Of a stretch of 43,238 nucleotides of DNA, positions 7,143 through 15,567 are shown piece after piece; the stretch's first letter is position 1, and every line of letters begins with the position of its first letter. The notes beneath the pieces are model-generated. The model was not told where the DNA came from, did not search any database, and worked only from the letters and a program-made list of their open reading frames with translations. The position numbers and the translations under genes were made by a program. The stretch comes from CAZEGV01 sp964511645 (GTDB taxonomy: Bacteria > Bacteroidota > Bacteroidia > Cytophagales > JAAEPT01): positions 1 to 43,238 of the forward strand of contig CAZEGV010000014.1 of the NCBI GenBank assembly GCA_964511645.1, given 5' to 3'.

Positions 7143-10100
7143 AAAAGAAAATCCTATATATCGTTTCATTTTTTGTTTTGACGGTAACATTTGCTCAGCA
7201 AGATCCTGTTACAAAAAGTGTATTAGCACAAGGCTCTTGGTACAAGATAAAGATATCGAATAATGGTATTTATAAAATTGACAAAAATTACTTGGAGTCT
7301 ATCGGTATTAATACCGATAACATTAACCCTCAAAACTTAGCTGTATATGGTAATGGCGGAGCTATTTTACCACAAAACAGTGCAATAAGTAGGACTTACG
7401 ACCTTGCTGAGCTACCGCTATATGTAAGTGGTGAGTCTGATGGTTCGTTTGACGATGGAGATTATGCTTTATTTTATGCACAAGGAGCTCATCAGGTTGA
7501 GTTTGAGGAACTTGGCTCAGGACAATATCGTCCTTTTCCAGCATTAGTTCAAAAAAGAAATATCTATTCGGATGCAAACTATTATTATATTACAATAAAA
7601 GATAGTCCTGCAAATAGGATGACAACTCAAGCTTCATTACCAATTAGTAGCCATATAGTTGATAACTATAACTACATGGCATATCATGAAAAAGATTTGA
7701 ATAAACTGTTAAACTCTGGGCGTGAATGGGAAGGAGAATCTTTTGAAAGAAAAAGTAAACATATTTATAATTTTAATACTCCAGGAGTACAAGACAGTAT
7801 AATATTGACCACTGGCTACACGCATCAATCGGCAGGTGTTAGTACCACGTTTAAAGTAGAGGTCAACAATCAAAAAGCTGAAGCACTCTCTCTGAAAAAA
7901 ACAGTGTCAGGGTCGTATGGAACAGTTGGAGTAACACAGGCACTTCAGCAAGTTTTAGCACCAAGCTCATCATACAAAATTGAAATCACTCATAATGACA
8001 ATGGTAATAAATCTGCAAGAGCATTTGTGAATTATGTCCGAATAAATTATTCTCGTCATTTACAATCTTATGGTAACCAAACAGTCTTTAGAAACATCAA
8101 ACAATTAGAGTTTGATTCAACTACTTTTTTGATTGACGAAACTAATGCGGACTATCAAGTATGGAAAGTAGATGAATATGCCCAACCAGCAATTATTAAT
8201 TTACAGAGTTATAATGGAAAACTTGCTTTTACAAGTTCAGAAAAAGCCCTTGAAGAATATATTTTATTCAAAGCGAGCAATATTGCTACACCTAGTTATG
8301 TGGGCAGGATCAACAATCAAAATTTACACGGAGTGACTTCTCCAAATTTATTAATCATTACTCACCCAAGGTTTCTTACTCAGGCAGAAGAATTGGCTAC
8401 ATTCAAAAGAAATTATGAAAATTTATCAGTCTATATAACCACGCCAAAAAAAATATACAATGAGTTTTCATCTGGAAAGCAAGATATTACTGCAATTAGA
8501 GACTTTACAAAAATGCTTTATGAGAGAAATACAGGAAGTAATGAATTGAAATACTTATTACTCTTTGGTGACGCTTCTTATGACTATAAAGACATTACAA
8601 AAGATAACACCAACCTTGTGCCTACCTATGAGGCAAGACAATCATACCACAATGTAAACACTTATGGATCGGATGATTATTATGGATTTTTGGAAGATGG
8701 AGAAGGAGAATGGATAGAAAAAAAAACGGGAGATCATACACTAGAAATAGGAATAGGTAGATTTCCTGTAAATACTACCGAAGAAGCCCAAATTATGGTA
8801 GATAAAGTCATCCGTTATGTATCTAGTAATAAGGGGTTAGGGAATTGGAGAAATACAATTTGTTTTGTAGCAGATGATGGAGATAAAGGAGATGGGAATT
8901 TACATATAAATCAAGCAAATCGTCTAGTAGAAGAAAAAATCAAATCAAAACATCCAGAATTTAATGTCAAAAAATTATATTTAGATAACTATGAACAAAT
9001 TTCGGGTTCCAGTGGTCAGATTTCTCCTAAAGCTGAAAAGGCTCTTCTTGATGTCATTAATAAAGGGGCACTTATTGTTAACTATACTGGTCATGGAGGA
9101 GAGACAGGTTGGACACAAGAACAAATTCTTACTGTAGGACAATTTGGCTCTATGAAAAATCAAGACAACCTACCTTTATTTATAACAGCTACTTGTGAGT
9201 TTGGACGCTATGAAGACCCTCATAGACAATCGGCAGCAGAAAAATTATTGACAACTCCAAACGGAGGGATTGCTTTAATTACAACTACAAGACCCGTTTA
9301 CTCGTCTACTAACTTTGTTTTAAGTCAAAAATTATATGATGTTGTCTTAAAGAAAAATATAGACGGAACTTACCCTAGGTTAGGGGACATTATGCGACAA
9401 ACAAAAAACACTAGTTTAAGTGGGATATTCAACCGTAATTTTTCATTATTAGGCGATCCATCTCTCACATTGTCTTATCCTAAAGAAAAAATCATTATAG
9501 ACAGTGTGTTAAATGAAAGTAAATTGTCTGATACTATTTCGGCATTAAGCATTGTTACCCTTATTGGGCATATTGAGGATTTACAAAACAATTTAGATGT
9601 TAATTTTGAAGGCTCTATTTCATCTGTCATTTTTGACAAACAAAACACAATCACAACCTTAGGGGATTATAAAGATATTACGTATTCTTATGAAGATTAT
9701 AATAGTATTATTTTTAATGGTCAAACAAGTGTCAGTGAGGGTAAATTCAAAATGAAATTTGTAGTACCAAAAGACATAGCTTACAACTTAGGGTTAGGAA
9801 AAATAAGTCTTTATGCTCAACATGATACAAAAGTAATTGATGCAAATGGTGTTTATGAACAACTGACAATTGGTGGCTCAAACAATAACCCTAGCATAGA
9901 TAATTTAGCACCAAACATTCAGCTTTTTATGGATGATAGCACATTTGTCTCAGGAGGAAATACTGGGAGTAATACAGTCTTTATTGCTAACTTATTTGAT
10001 GAGAATGGTATTAATCTTTCTTCTGGGAGTATAGGACATGAAACGACGCTTACGCTGAATGGAAATGCACAAAATAAAATCATATTGAATGAATTTTATA

Positions 10101-10549
10101 CTGCTACTCAAGATGATTATCAATCAGGGCAAATTTTATACGCTTTAAATGACTTGCCAAATGGGAAACATACCATTACAATCAAAACTTGGGATACACA
10201 CAATAATTCTGCAAAAAAAAGTATTATATTTTATGTAGGAGAAGAACCAAAGATGTATTTTTTTCCTAACCCGTTTAAAGTAGAGACAAAGTTAGTTATC
10301 GATCACGAGCGATCAGGAGAGGATATGGATATATCTTTAGAGGTATTAAACTCAACAGGACAAACTGTTTACACAAAAAAATATACTATTGAAAGTGCAA
10401 AATCTCGAATAGAAGACATAACTTGGGCAGGAATCAATGATTTTGGACAAAAATTAAGTGAAGGCTTATACTTTATTTCAGTAAACCTCCGTTATCACAG
10501 TAATAATACTGAATACAGTAAAGTAAGTAGAATTGTAATTATTAAATAA
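7139..10549 (+). CDS. porU: type IX secretion system sortase PorU
   Basis: 1136 aa, gingipain-type C25 cysteine peptidase that removes the C-terminal targeting domain of T9SS cargo at the cell surface and joins the cargo to A-LPS. A signal peptide ends near FVLTVTFAQ. The catalytic dyad is visible: His652 in VNYTGHGGETGW and Cys686 in FITATCEFGRYEDP. The C-terminal part has beta-sandwich repeats and a final YFFPNPFK...EGLYFISV segment, the CTD-like module PorU keeps. It is followed 28 bp later by porV, its partner in the attachment complex. No frameshift is seen. Confidence is very high from length, motifs and neighbour. Confidence 0.95.
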   Translation: MKKKILYIVSFFVLTVTFAQQDPVTKSVLAQGSWYKIKISNNGIYKIDKNYLESIGINTDNINPQNLAVYGNGGAILPQNSAISRTYDLAELPLYVSGESDGSFDDGDYALFYAQGAHQVEFEELGSGQYRPFPALVQKRNIYSDANYYYITIKDSPANRMTTQASLPISSHIVDNYNYMAYHEKDLNKLLNSGREWEGESFERKSKHIYNFNTPGVQDSIILTTGYTHQSAGVSTTFKVEVNNQKAEALSLKKTVSGSYGTVGVTQALQQVLAPSSSYKIEITHNDNGNKSARAFVNYVRINYSRHLQSYGNQTVFRNIKQLEFDSTTFLIDETNADYQVWKVDEYAQPAIINLQSYNGKLAFTSSEKALEEYILFKASNIATPSYVGRINNQNLHGVTSPNLLIITHPRFLTQAEELATFKRNYENLSVYITTPKKIYNEFSSGKQDITAIRDFTKMLYERNTGSNELKYLLLFGDASYDYKDITKDNTNLVPTYEARQSYHNVNTYGSDDYYGFLEDGEGEWIEKKTGDHTLEIGIGRFPVNTTEEAQIMVDKVIRYVSSNKGLGNWRNTICFVADDGDKGDGNLHINQANRLVEEKIKSKHPEFNVKKLYLDNYEQISGSSGQISPKAEKALLDVINKGALIVNYTGHGGETGWTQEQILTVGQFGSMKNQDNLPLFITATCEFGRYEDPHRQSAAEKLLTTPNGGIALITTTRPVYSSTNFVLSQKLYDVVLKKNIDGTYPRLGDIMRQTKNTSLSGIFNRNFSLLGDPSLTLSYPKEKIIIDSVLNESKLSDTISALSIVTLIGHIEDLQNNLDVNFEGSISSVIFDKQNTITTLGDYKDITYSYEDYNSIIFNGQTSVSEGKFKMKFVVPKDIAYNLGLGKISLYAQHDTKVIDANGVYEQLTIGGSNNNPSIDNLAPNIQLFMDDSTFVSGGNTGSNTVFIANLFDENGINLSSGSIGHETTLTLNGNAQNKIILNEFYTATQDDYQSGQILYALNDLPNGKHTITIKTWDTHNNSAKKSIIFYVGEEPKMYFFPNPFKVETKLVIDHERSGEDMDISLEVLNSTGQTVYTKKYTIESAKSRIEDITWAGINDFGQKLSEGLYFISVNLRYHSNNTEYSKVSRIVIIK

Positions 10550-10577
10550 GTCGCTTTTTTAGAAGATAATTTAAAAA

Positions 10578-11831
10578 ATGAAAAAAATAATATTAAATGT
10601 TGGGTTATTAGGAGTAGCATTAGTCTCGATTGCACAAGTAACTCCAGATAAAGATCCTACAGGAAAAACAGGAAGTAGAATCATTACCACTGCAGTTCCA
10701 TTTTTAAGTATTTCTCCTGATGCTAGAGCAGGCGGAATGGCTGATGTAGGAGTAGCTACTAGCCCTGATGCTAATTCTATCTATTGGAATCCTGCCAAGC
10801 TCGCTTTTATACAAGACGATAAGACTAAAAAACAATTGTCAATGGGAGGCTCATTATCATACACGCCTTGGTTAGCAAAATTGATAGACGACATGGCTTT
10901 AATGAATATCTCAGGTTATAAACGAATTAGTAAACAAGAAGTAATAGGAGTGTCTCTTTATTATTTTGATCTTGGTGATATGATTTTTAGAGATGGCACA
11001 GGAGAAGTTATTGGCGAAAACAGACCTAGAGAATATTCCATTTCTGGAGTATATTCTAGAATGCTTACAGAAAACTTAAGTGTAGGAATTGGAGCTAAAT
11101 TTATCAATTCAAATTTAGCAGGAAATGGCACAGCCTTATCTGGGGGTGGGGTTTCTAAACCCGGTAGAACTGCGGCAGTAGATGCTTCAGTTTATTACAA
11201 CAAAGACTTGATGATAGAAGGAAGAAAATACAATCTTGCATTAGGAGCTAATATCAGTAATATCGGTGCTAAAGTTTCCTACTCTAGTAAGGACAAACAA
11301 AACTTTATACCTACTAACTTAAGAATAGGGACAGCTATTACGACAGACATTGATTTATACAATAAAGTAACTTTAGCAATTGATGTCAATAAATTATTAG
11401 TACCTACACCACCTACTTACAAAACAAATGATGATGGTACTTTTGTGTTAGATGATAATGAGGAGTTGGTTATTCAAGATGGTCAAGATTCCGATAGAGG
11501 TTTTATTAGTGGTATGTTTGGTTCTTTTTCGGATGCACCAAATGGAGGCAAAGAAGAGCTTCAAGAAGTGATGATTGCTGCGGCTGTAGAATACTGGTAC
11601 TATAACACTGTAGCAGCTAGGGCAGGTGTTTTTTCAGAAAATGCATTAAAAGGAAATCGTAAATACCTAACCTTTGGATTAGGGTTAAAATACCAATCAT
11701 ACGGATTTGATTTTGCTTACTTAGTGCCTTTGCGTCAAAACAATCCTTTACAAGATACAATTAGATTTAGCCTTAGCTATAACATTGCCAGCAAGACTCA
11801 TGTAGTAGCAACTGAGAGCATAGAAAATTAA
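10578..11831 (+). CDS. porV: type IX secretion outer-membrane protein PorV (LptO)
   Basis: 417 aa, a FadL-like outer-membrane barrel that shuttles T9SS cargo from the translocon to PorU. A signal peptide ends near VALVSIAQ. The diagnostic region is FLSISPDARAGGMADVGVAT followed by SIYWNPAKLAF, and regular barrel strands run to a C-terminal aromatic strand. It lies directly after porU, a conserved pairing in this phylum. The following M16-like gene starts 4 bp after its stop, so all are probably one operon. Confidence 0.95.
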   Translation: MKKIILNVGLLGVALVSIAQVTPDKDPTGKTGSRIITTAVPFLSISPDARAGGMADVGVATSPDANSIYWNPAKLAFIQDDKTKKQLSMGGSLSYTPWLAKLIDDMALMNISGYKRISKQEVIGVSLYYFDLGDMIFRDGTGEVIGENRPREYSISGVYSRMLTENLSVGIGAKFINSNLAGNGTALSGGGVSKPGRTAAVDASVYYNKDLMIEGRKYNLALGANISNIGAKVSYSSKDKQNFIPTNLRIGTAITTDIDLYNKVTLAIDVNKLLVPTPPTYKTNDDGTFVLDDNEELVIQDGQDSDRGFISGMFGSFSDAPNGGKEELQEVMIAAAVEYWYYNTVAARAGVFSENALKGNRKYLTFGLGLKYQSYGFDFAYLVPLRQNNPLQDTIRFSLSYNIASKTHVVATESIEN

Positions 11832-11835
11832 AAAA

Positions 11836-13104
11836 ATGCAAAACATATTAGACAGAACTAAAGCTCCCGAAGTCAAACCTATCGGGAGTTTTTCTTTACC
11901 AACAGTAAATATAGAGCGAGTGAAAAACACATCGCTTTTTTCGTATAAATCAGATGCTACCCCTTTGGTACGGATACAGATTGTATTTGATTACGGCACA
12001 ATAGATACTACACGAGCAGGTTTGTTATCTTTTTACAGCACACTAGCTAATGACGAAGCAGGATCTTACAATCATTTAGAACTAAAAGAAAAAATAGCGT
12101 TTTATGGGTCAGCTATTGAAATTAGTCCAGGTCATCATCACACTACCTTTACACTTTATAGCCAAAGTAAATTTGCATCAAGTTTAATATCATTATTATT
12201 TGATGTAATAATATCCCCTAGCTTAGCAGAAGAACGAATAGATTCGCTCAAACAAAAAGCATTACAATCTCAACTTATACAAGAAGAGAAAACCAGTTTT
12301 TGGAACACATACCACTTTAATCAATCATTTTATGCTAAAGGGCATCCTTATGGCTTTGTACGCACTACAGAAGACATTAAGTCAATTACCCAAGCCGAGC
12401 TAATCAACATCAAAGAAGGGCTCTTATCACGCCAAACCAATTGTTTTGTAGCGGGCGATTATGATACAGCAATCATTGATGTGTTAAAAGAAAACTTGCT
12501 GAAGCTTAACCACTCAAACAGTAATAACAACCGTAATGAAAACGTATTGTCAAACGAAGCCTTTCAAATCTATAAAGAGAAAAAAGGCTCTGTACAATCA
12601 AGTTTAAAAATGGGAATTTCTGCTATCAACAGAAGTCATGCAGACTATCATGCTTTATACCTTGCCAACATTATTTTTGGAGGATATTTTGGTTCAAGAT
12701 TGATGCAAAATATTCGAGAAGAAAAAGGGTATACTTATGGTATATACTCACAATTTCAGCACCTTAAGTTAAGTTCTCAAATTATAATAGGAGCTGATGT
12801 TGTCAAAAAACATAACCAAGACGTGATAGATGAAATCAAAAAAGAACTCATCCGTTTACAAGAAGAACAAGTATCTATACAAGAATTAAACAGTGCTCGT
12901 GAATACATCAAGGGCAAAATATTAAACAGCATTGGCACAGCCTTTCAAGTGATGGATAAAGCTAGTTTTTTATTTTACGAAAATTTACCGCAAAATTATT
13001 ATCAGCAATTATTTACAAAACTAGATTCTGTACAGGTTGATGATATATTAACTGTAGCTAAAAAACACCTATCTACTGATTTTTCATACTGCATCTATGG
13101 CTAA
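11836..13104 (+). CDS. M16-like (pitrilysin family) protein without catalytic motif
   Basis: 422 aa with the two-lobed M16 arrangement. The N-terminus LDRTKAPEVKPIGSFSLP and the conserved FGGYFGSRLMQNIREEKGYTYG segment (Arg/Tyr pair of the substrate-binding lobe) are typical. The HxxEH zinc motif expected near residues 55-80 is absent: that stretch reads FYSTLANDEAG-SYNHLELKEK. No signal peptide is evident, so it is probably cytoplasmic. Such members act as the non-catalytic half of M16 heterodimers; no catalytic partner is nearby. It sits 4 bp after porV and overlaps the M61 gene by 8 bp, so it belongs to the same operon. Its role is unknown. Confidence 0.85.
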   Translation: MQNILDRTKAPEVKPIGSFSLPTVNIERVKNTSLFSYKSDATPLVRIQIVFDYGTIDTTRAGLLSFYSTLANDEAGSYNHLELKEKIAFYGSAIEISPGHHHTTFTLYSQSKFASSLISLLFDVIISPSLAEERIDSLKQKALQSQLIQEEKTSFWNTYHFNQSFYAKGHPYGFVRTTEDIKSITQAELINIKEGLLSRQTNCFVAGDYDTAIIDVLKENLLKLNHSNSNNNRNENVLSNEAFQIYKEKKGSVQSSLKMGISAINRSHADYHALYLANIIFGGYFGSRLMQNIREEKGYTYGIYSQFQHLKLSSQIIIGADVVKKHNQDVIDEIKKELIRLQEEQVSIQELNSAREYIKGKILNSIGTAFQVMDKASFLFYENLPQNYYQQLFTKLDSVQVDDILTVAKKHLSTDFSYCIYG

Positions 13105-14755
13105 TCACTATTTATTCACCTGTAAAAACCCGCAAAATAACATTTTACAAATTCAATTCAGTTTTGAATCTTGTGATGATGAAAAACTAATTTTACGTCT
13201 TCCTACTTGGCGTCCAGGTAGATATGAAACGGCAAATTTCTCTAAAAATATTTATCAGCTTTCGGTTGAGCAAGTTGGTAACAAGGATATAGAAATTCGT
13301 AAAATATCAAAGTGTCAGTGGGAAATAACCAAGCATAAACACGAAGAGAGAATCACCATTTTCTATGATTTTTATGCCCACACGATGGACGCAGGAAACT
13401 CTTGGGTAGATAACGAAATGTGGTATATTAACTTCGTTAATTGTTGCATATCTCTTTTAGGAAAAGAAAATCAAACGCATACCCTTACGCTTGACATCCC
13501 TAGTGATTATACTATTGCTTGTAGTTTGACACAAAAAGGAAGTATATTAGTTGCCAATTCTTTTGAAACTTTAATAGACTCTCCTGTTATCGCTTCGGCT
13601 AATATTCAAAAACATATTTTTAAGCAAAATGGCTGTGACTTTTACATTTGGATTCAAGGCAACATAAAACCCGATTGGCAAAAGATAGAAAAAAACTTTA
13701 GGGCATACACACAAGCTCAAGTAGATATCTTTGGTGACTTTCCGTGCAGTGATTACCATTATTTGTTTCACATCTTACCTTACAAACATTATCATGGAGT
13801 GGAGCACCCCAACAGCACAGTAATCACCCTAGGGCCCGATATTAAATTTAATGATTTTTACGATGACTTCTTAGGAATCAGTTCGCACGAACTTTTTCAC
13901 ACTTGGAATATCAAAAGAATTAGACCCAAAGAGCTAAGCCCCTATCCATTATTTTCGGAACCCGCTTTTGAAACTGGCTATATAGCCGAAGGCATTACCA
14001 CTTACTACGGAGATCTGATGCTCAAAAGAAGTGACGTTTTTACAAGTACACAATATTTAAAAGAGCTTAATAAAACATTCAAAAAACATTTTGAAAATTA
14101 CGGAAGACATCGCCTATCACTTGCAGACTCCTCTTGCGACTTATGGGCAGACGGTTATAAGCCAAGTGCCCCACACCGCAAAGTCTCAATCTATACAAAA
14201 GGAGCAATTATATCACTCATCTTAGACCTAAGATTACGCCTTAAAGGATATAGTTTGGATGATGTTATGCGAGAATTTTGGAAACAATACCCAAATCCTC
14301 ACCAAGGCTATACAAGTCAAGACTATCTCAATATCATAGAAAAAATAACAGGAGAATCACATCAAAAATATTACGCCGATTATATACAAGGCACTGTGCC
14401 GGTAGAAGAAGAACTGGCAATACTACTACCTCAGTTTGGTTGTAGTTTTGAAGCTCAAGAGCACCCTGACTTTATCACCTCAAGATTTGGAATCAAAGTA
14501 AATGTTCAAAACAAAATTTCTGAAATAGCCCCCAACTCCCCAGCTTATAAGCAACTATCAGTAGGAGATATTATTTTAAACAAAGAAGAAATTACAAACA
14601 CAAAAAGCAGTGAATTAAAAATAAATCGATACGAAAAAGAGTTGATAATCAAGATTAGTAAAACAAAATTCACCTATTATAACACCTTTAAAATCGAAAT
14701 TAATGAAGCTAATAACACTTTGCTTACAAAGTGGTTAGGAAAAATTAGCGACTAA
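13097..14755 (+). CDS. M61 family metallopeptidase with PDZ domain
   Basis: 552-aa zinc aminopeptidase of the glycyl-aminopeptidase (M61) family. The N-terminal beta domain is followed by the catalytic domain with SSHELFHTWNIKRIRP: zinc ligands H264 and H268 and catalytic E265, with E298 in IAEGITTYYGD as third ligand. A PDZ-like domain occupies about 465-545 (EIAPNSPAYKQLSVGDIIL). No clear signal peptide is visible, so its location is uncertain. It overlaps the M16-like gene by 8 bp and ends the PorU/PorV run; ppa has its own promoter afterwards. M61 enzymes prefer small N-terminal residues such as Gly and Ala. Confidence 0.9.
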   Translation: MANHYLFTCKNPQNNILQIQFSFESCDDEKLILRLPTWRPGRYETANFSKNIYQLSVEQVGNKDIEIRKISKCQWEITKHKHEERITIFYDFYAHTMDAGNSWVDNEMWYINFVNCCISLLGKENQTHTLTLDIPSDYTIACSLTQKGSILVANSFETLIDSPVIASANIQKHIFKQNGCDFYIWIQGNIKPDWQKIEKNFRAYTQAQVDIFGDFPCSDYHYLFHILPYKHYHGVEHPNSTVITLGPDIKFNDFYDDFLGISSHELFHTWNIKRIRPKELSPYPLFSEPAFETGYIAEGITTYYGDLMLKRSDVFTSTQYLKELNKTFKKHFENYGRHRLSLADSSCDLWADGYKPSAPHRKVSIYTKGAIISLILDLRLRLKGYSLDDVMREFWKQYPNPHQGYTSQDYLNIIEKITGESHQKYYADYIQGTVPVEEELAILLPQFGCSFEAQEHPDFITSRFGIKVNVQNKISEIAPNSPAYKQLSVGDIILNKEEITNTKSSELKINRYEKELIIKISKTKFTYYNTFKIEINEANNTLLTKWLGKISD

Positions 14756-14782
14756 GGATTTATATAATTTATTAATTTTTAG

Positions 14783-14790
14783 TACGTTTG
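14783..14790 (+). promoter_or_regulatory. ppa promoter, -7 box TACGTTTG
   Basis: TACGTTTG matches TAnnTTTG; a leader of about 22 nt, ending in AAGAAAGAAAAA, precedes the ppa ATG at 14818. No strong -33 TTG is seen. Confidence 0.55.
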
Positions 14791-14817
14791 GGTTAGAAAA
14801 TAAATAAGAAAGAAAAA

Positions 14818-15498
14818 ATGGCAAAAGTAGAAGAAATTTTAAAACTTTTTGGGATGCGTTTTAAGTCACACCCTTGGCATGGAGTAGAAGCAGGTAATAA
14901 CATTCCTGAATCGGTAAATGCCTATATAGAAATTGTACCTTCCGATCAGATTAAATACGAAATAGATAAAGATAGTGGCTATTTGTCAATAGACAGACCC
15001 CATAAATTTTCAAACATTGTACCAGCAATGTATGGTTTTGTACCCAAGACGTATTGTGCTGAGAAAGTAGCAGAATACTGTATGAAAAAAACTGGTAAAA
15101 CAGGGGTAGAAGGAGACGGAGATCCATTAGACATTTTGGTTTTGACCGAAAGAGATGTGCCACATGGCGACTTGATGGTACAAGCCAAACCTATCGGTGG
15201 CTTCCGTATGATTGACGGCGGAGAAGCTGACGATAAGATAATAGCTGTACTAGAGTCTGATCAAGTATATGGCAAATGGAATGACGTAAGCGATATTCCA
15301 GAGCCAATCCTAAACCGTATATTGCACTATTTCTTAACCTATAAAGAAAAACCAGGTTCTAGCGACAAGGAAATTGAGATTACTCATACCTACGGTCAAT
15401 CAGAAGCATTTGAAGTAATCAAACGTAGCATGGAAGATTACGACAATCACTATGGTAATATTAACGCCAAATTAGTAGACGCTCTAAAAGGTTTATAA
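14818..15498 (+). CDS. ppa: inorganic pyrophosphatase (family I)
   Basis: 226-aa soluble enzyme hydrolysing pyrophosphate to phosphate, which drives biosynthesis forward. The signature DGDPLDILVL gives the metal-binding aspartates D100, D102 and D105; YEIDKDSGYLSIDR and the GGFRMIDGGEADDKI strand are also typical. It is a little longer than the E. coli enzyme (about 175 aa) with extensions at both ends, as in many Bacteroidota. It has its own promoter and ends at a shared terminator facing icd. Confidence 0.93.
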   Translation: MAKVEEILKLFGMRFKSHPWHGVEAGNNIPESVNAYIEIVPSDQIKYEIDKDSGYLSIDRPHKFSNIVPAMYGFVPKTYCAEKVAEYCMKKTGKTGVEGDGDPLDILVLTERDVPHGDLMVQAKPIGGFRMIDGGEADDKIIAVLESDQVYGKWNDVSDIPEPILNRILHYFLTYKEKPGSSDKEIEITHTYGQSEAFEVIKRSMEDYDNHYGNINAKLVDALKGL

Positions 15499-15514
15499 AC
15501 TCAATTTAACATTG

Positions 15515-15550
15515 AAAAGCCATTCATCAATACGATGAATGGCTTTTACT
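15515..15550. terminator. bidirectional intrinsic terminator between ppa and icd
   Basis: AAAAGCCATTCATC, loop AATAC, GATGAATGGCTTTT: a perfect 14-bp stem with A and T runs at its two ends, between convergent genes, so it can serve both. Confidence 0.85.
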
Positions 15551-15567
15551 TTTATAAGCTTAATTCT

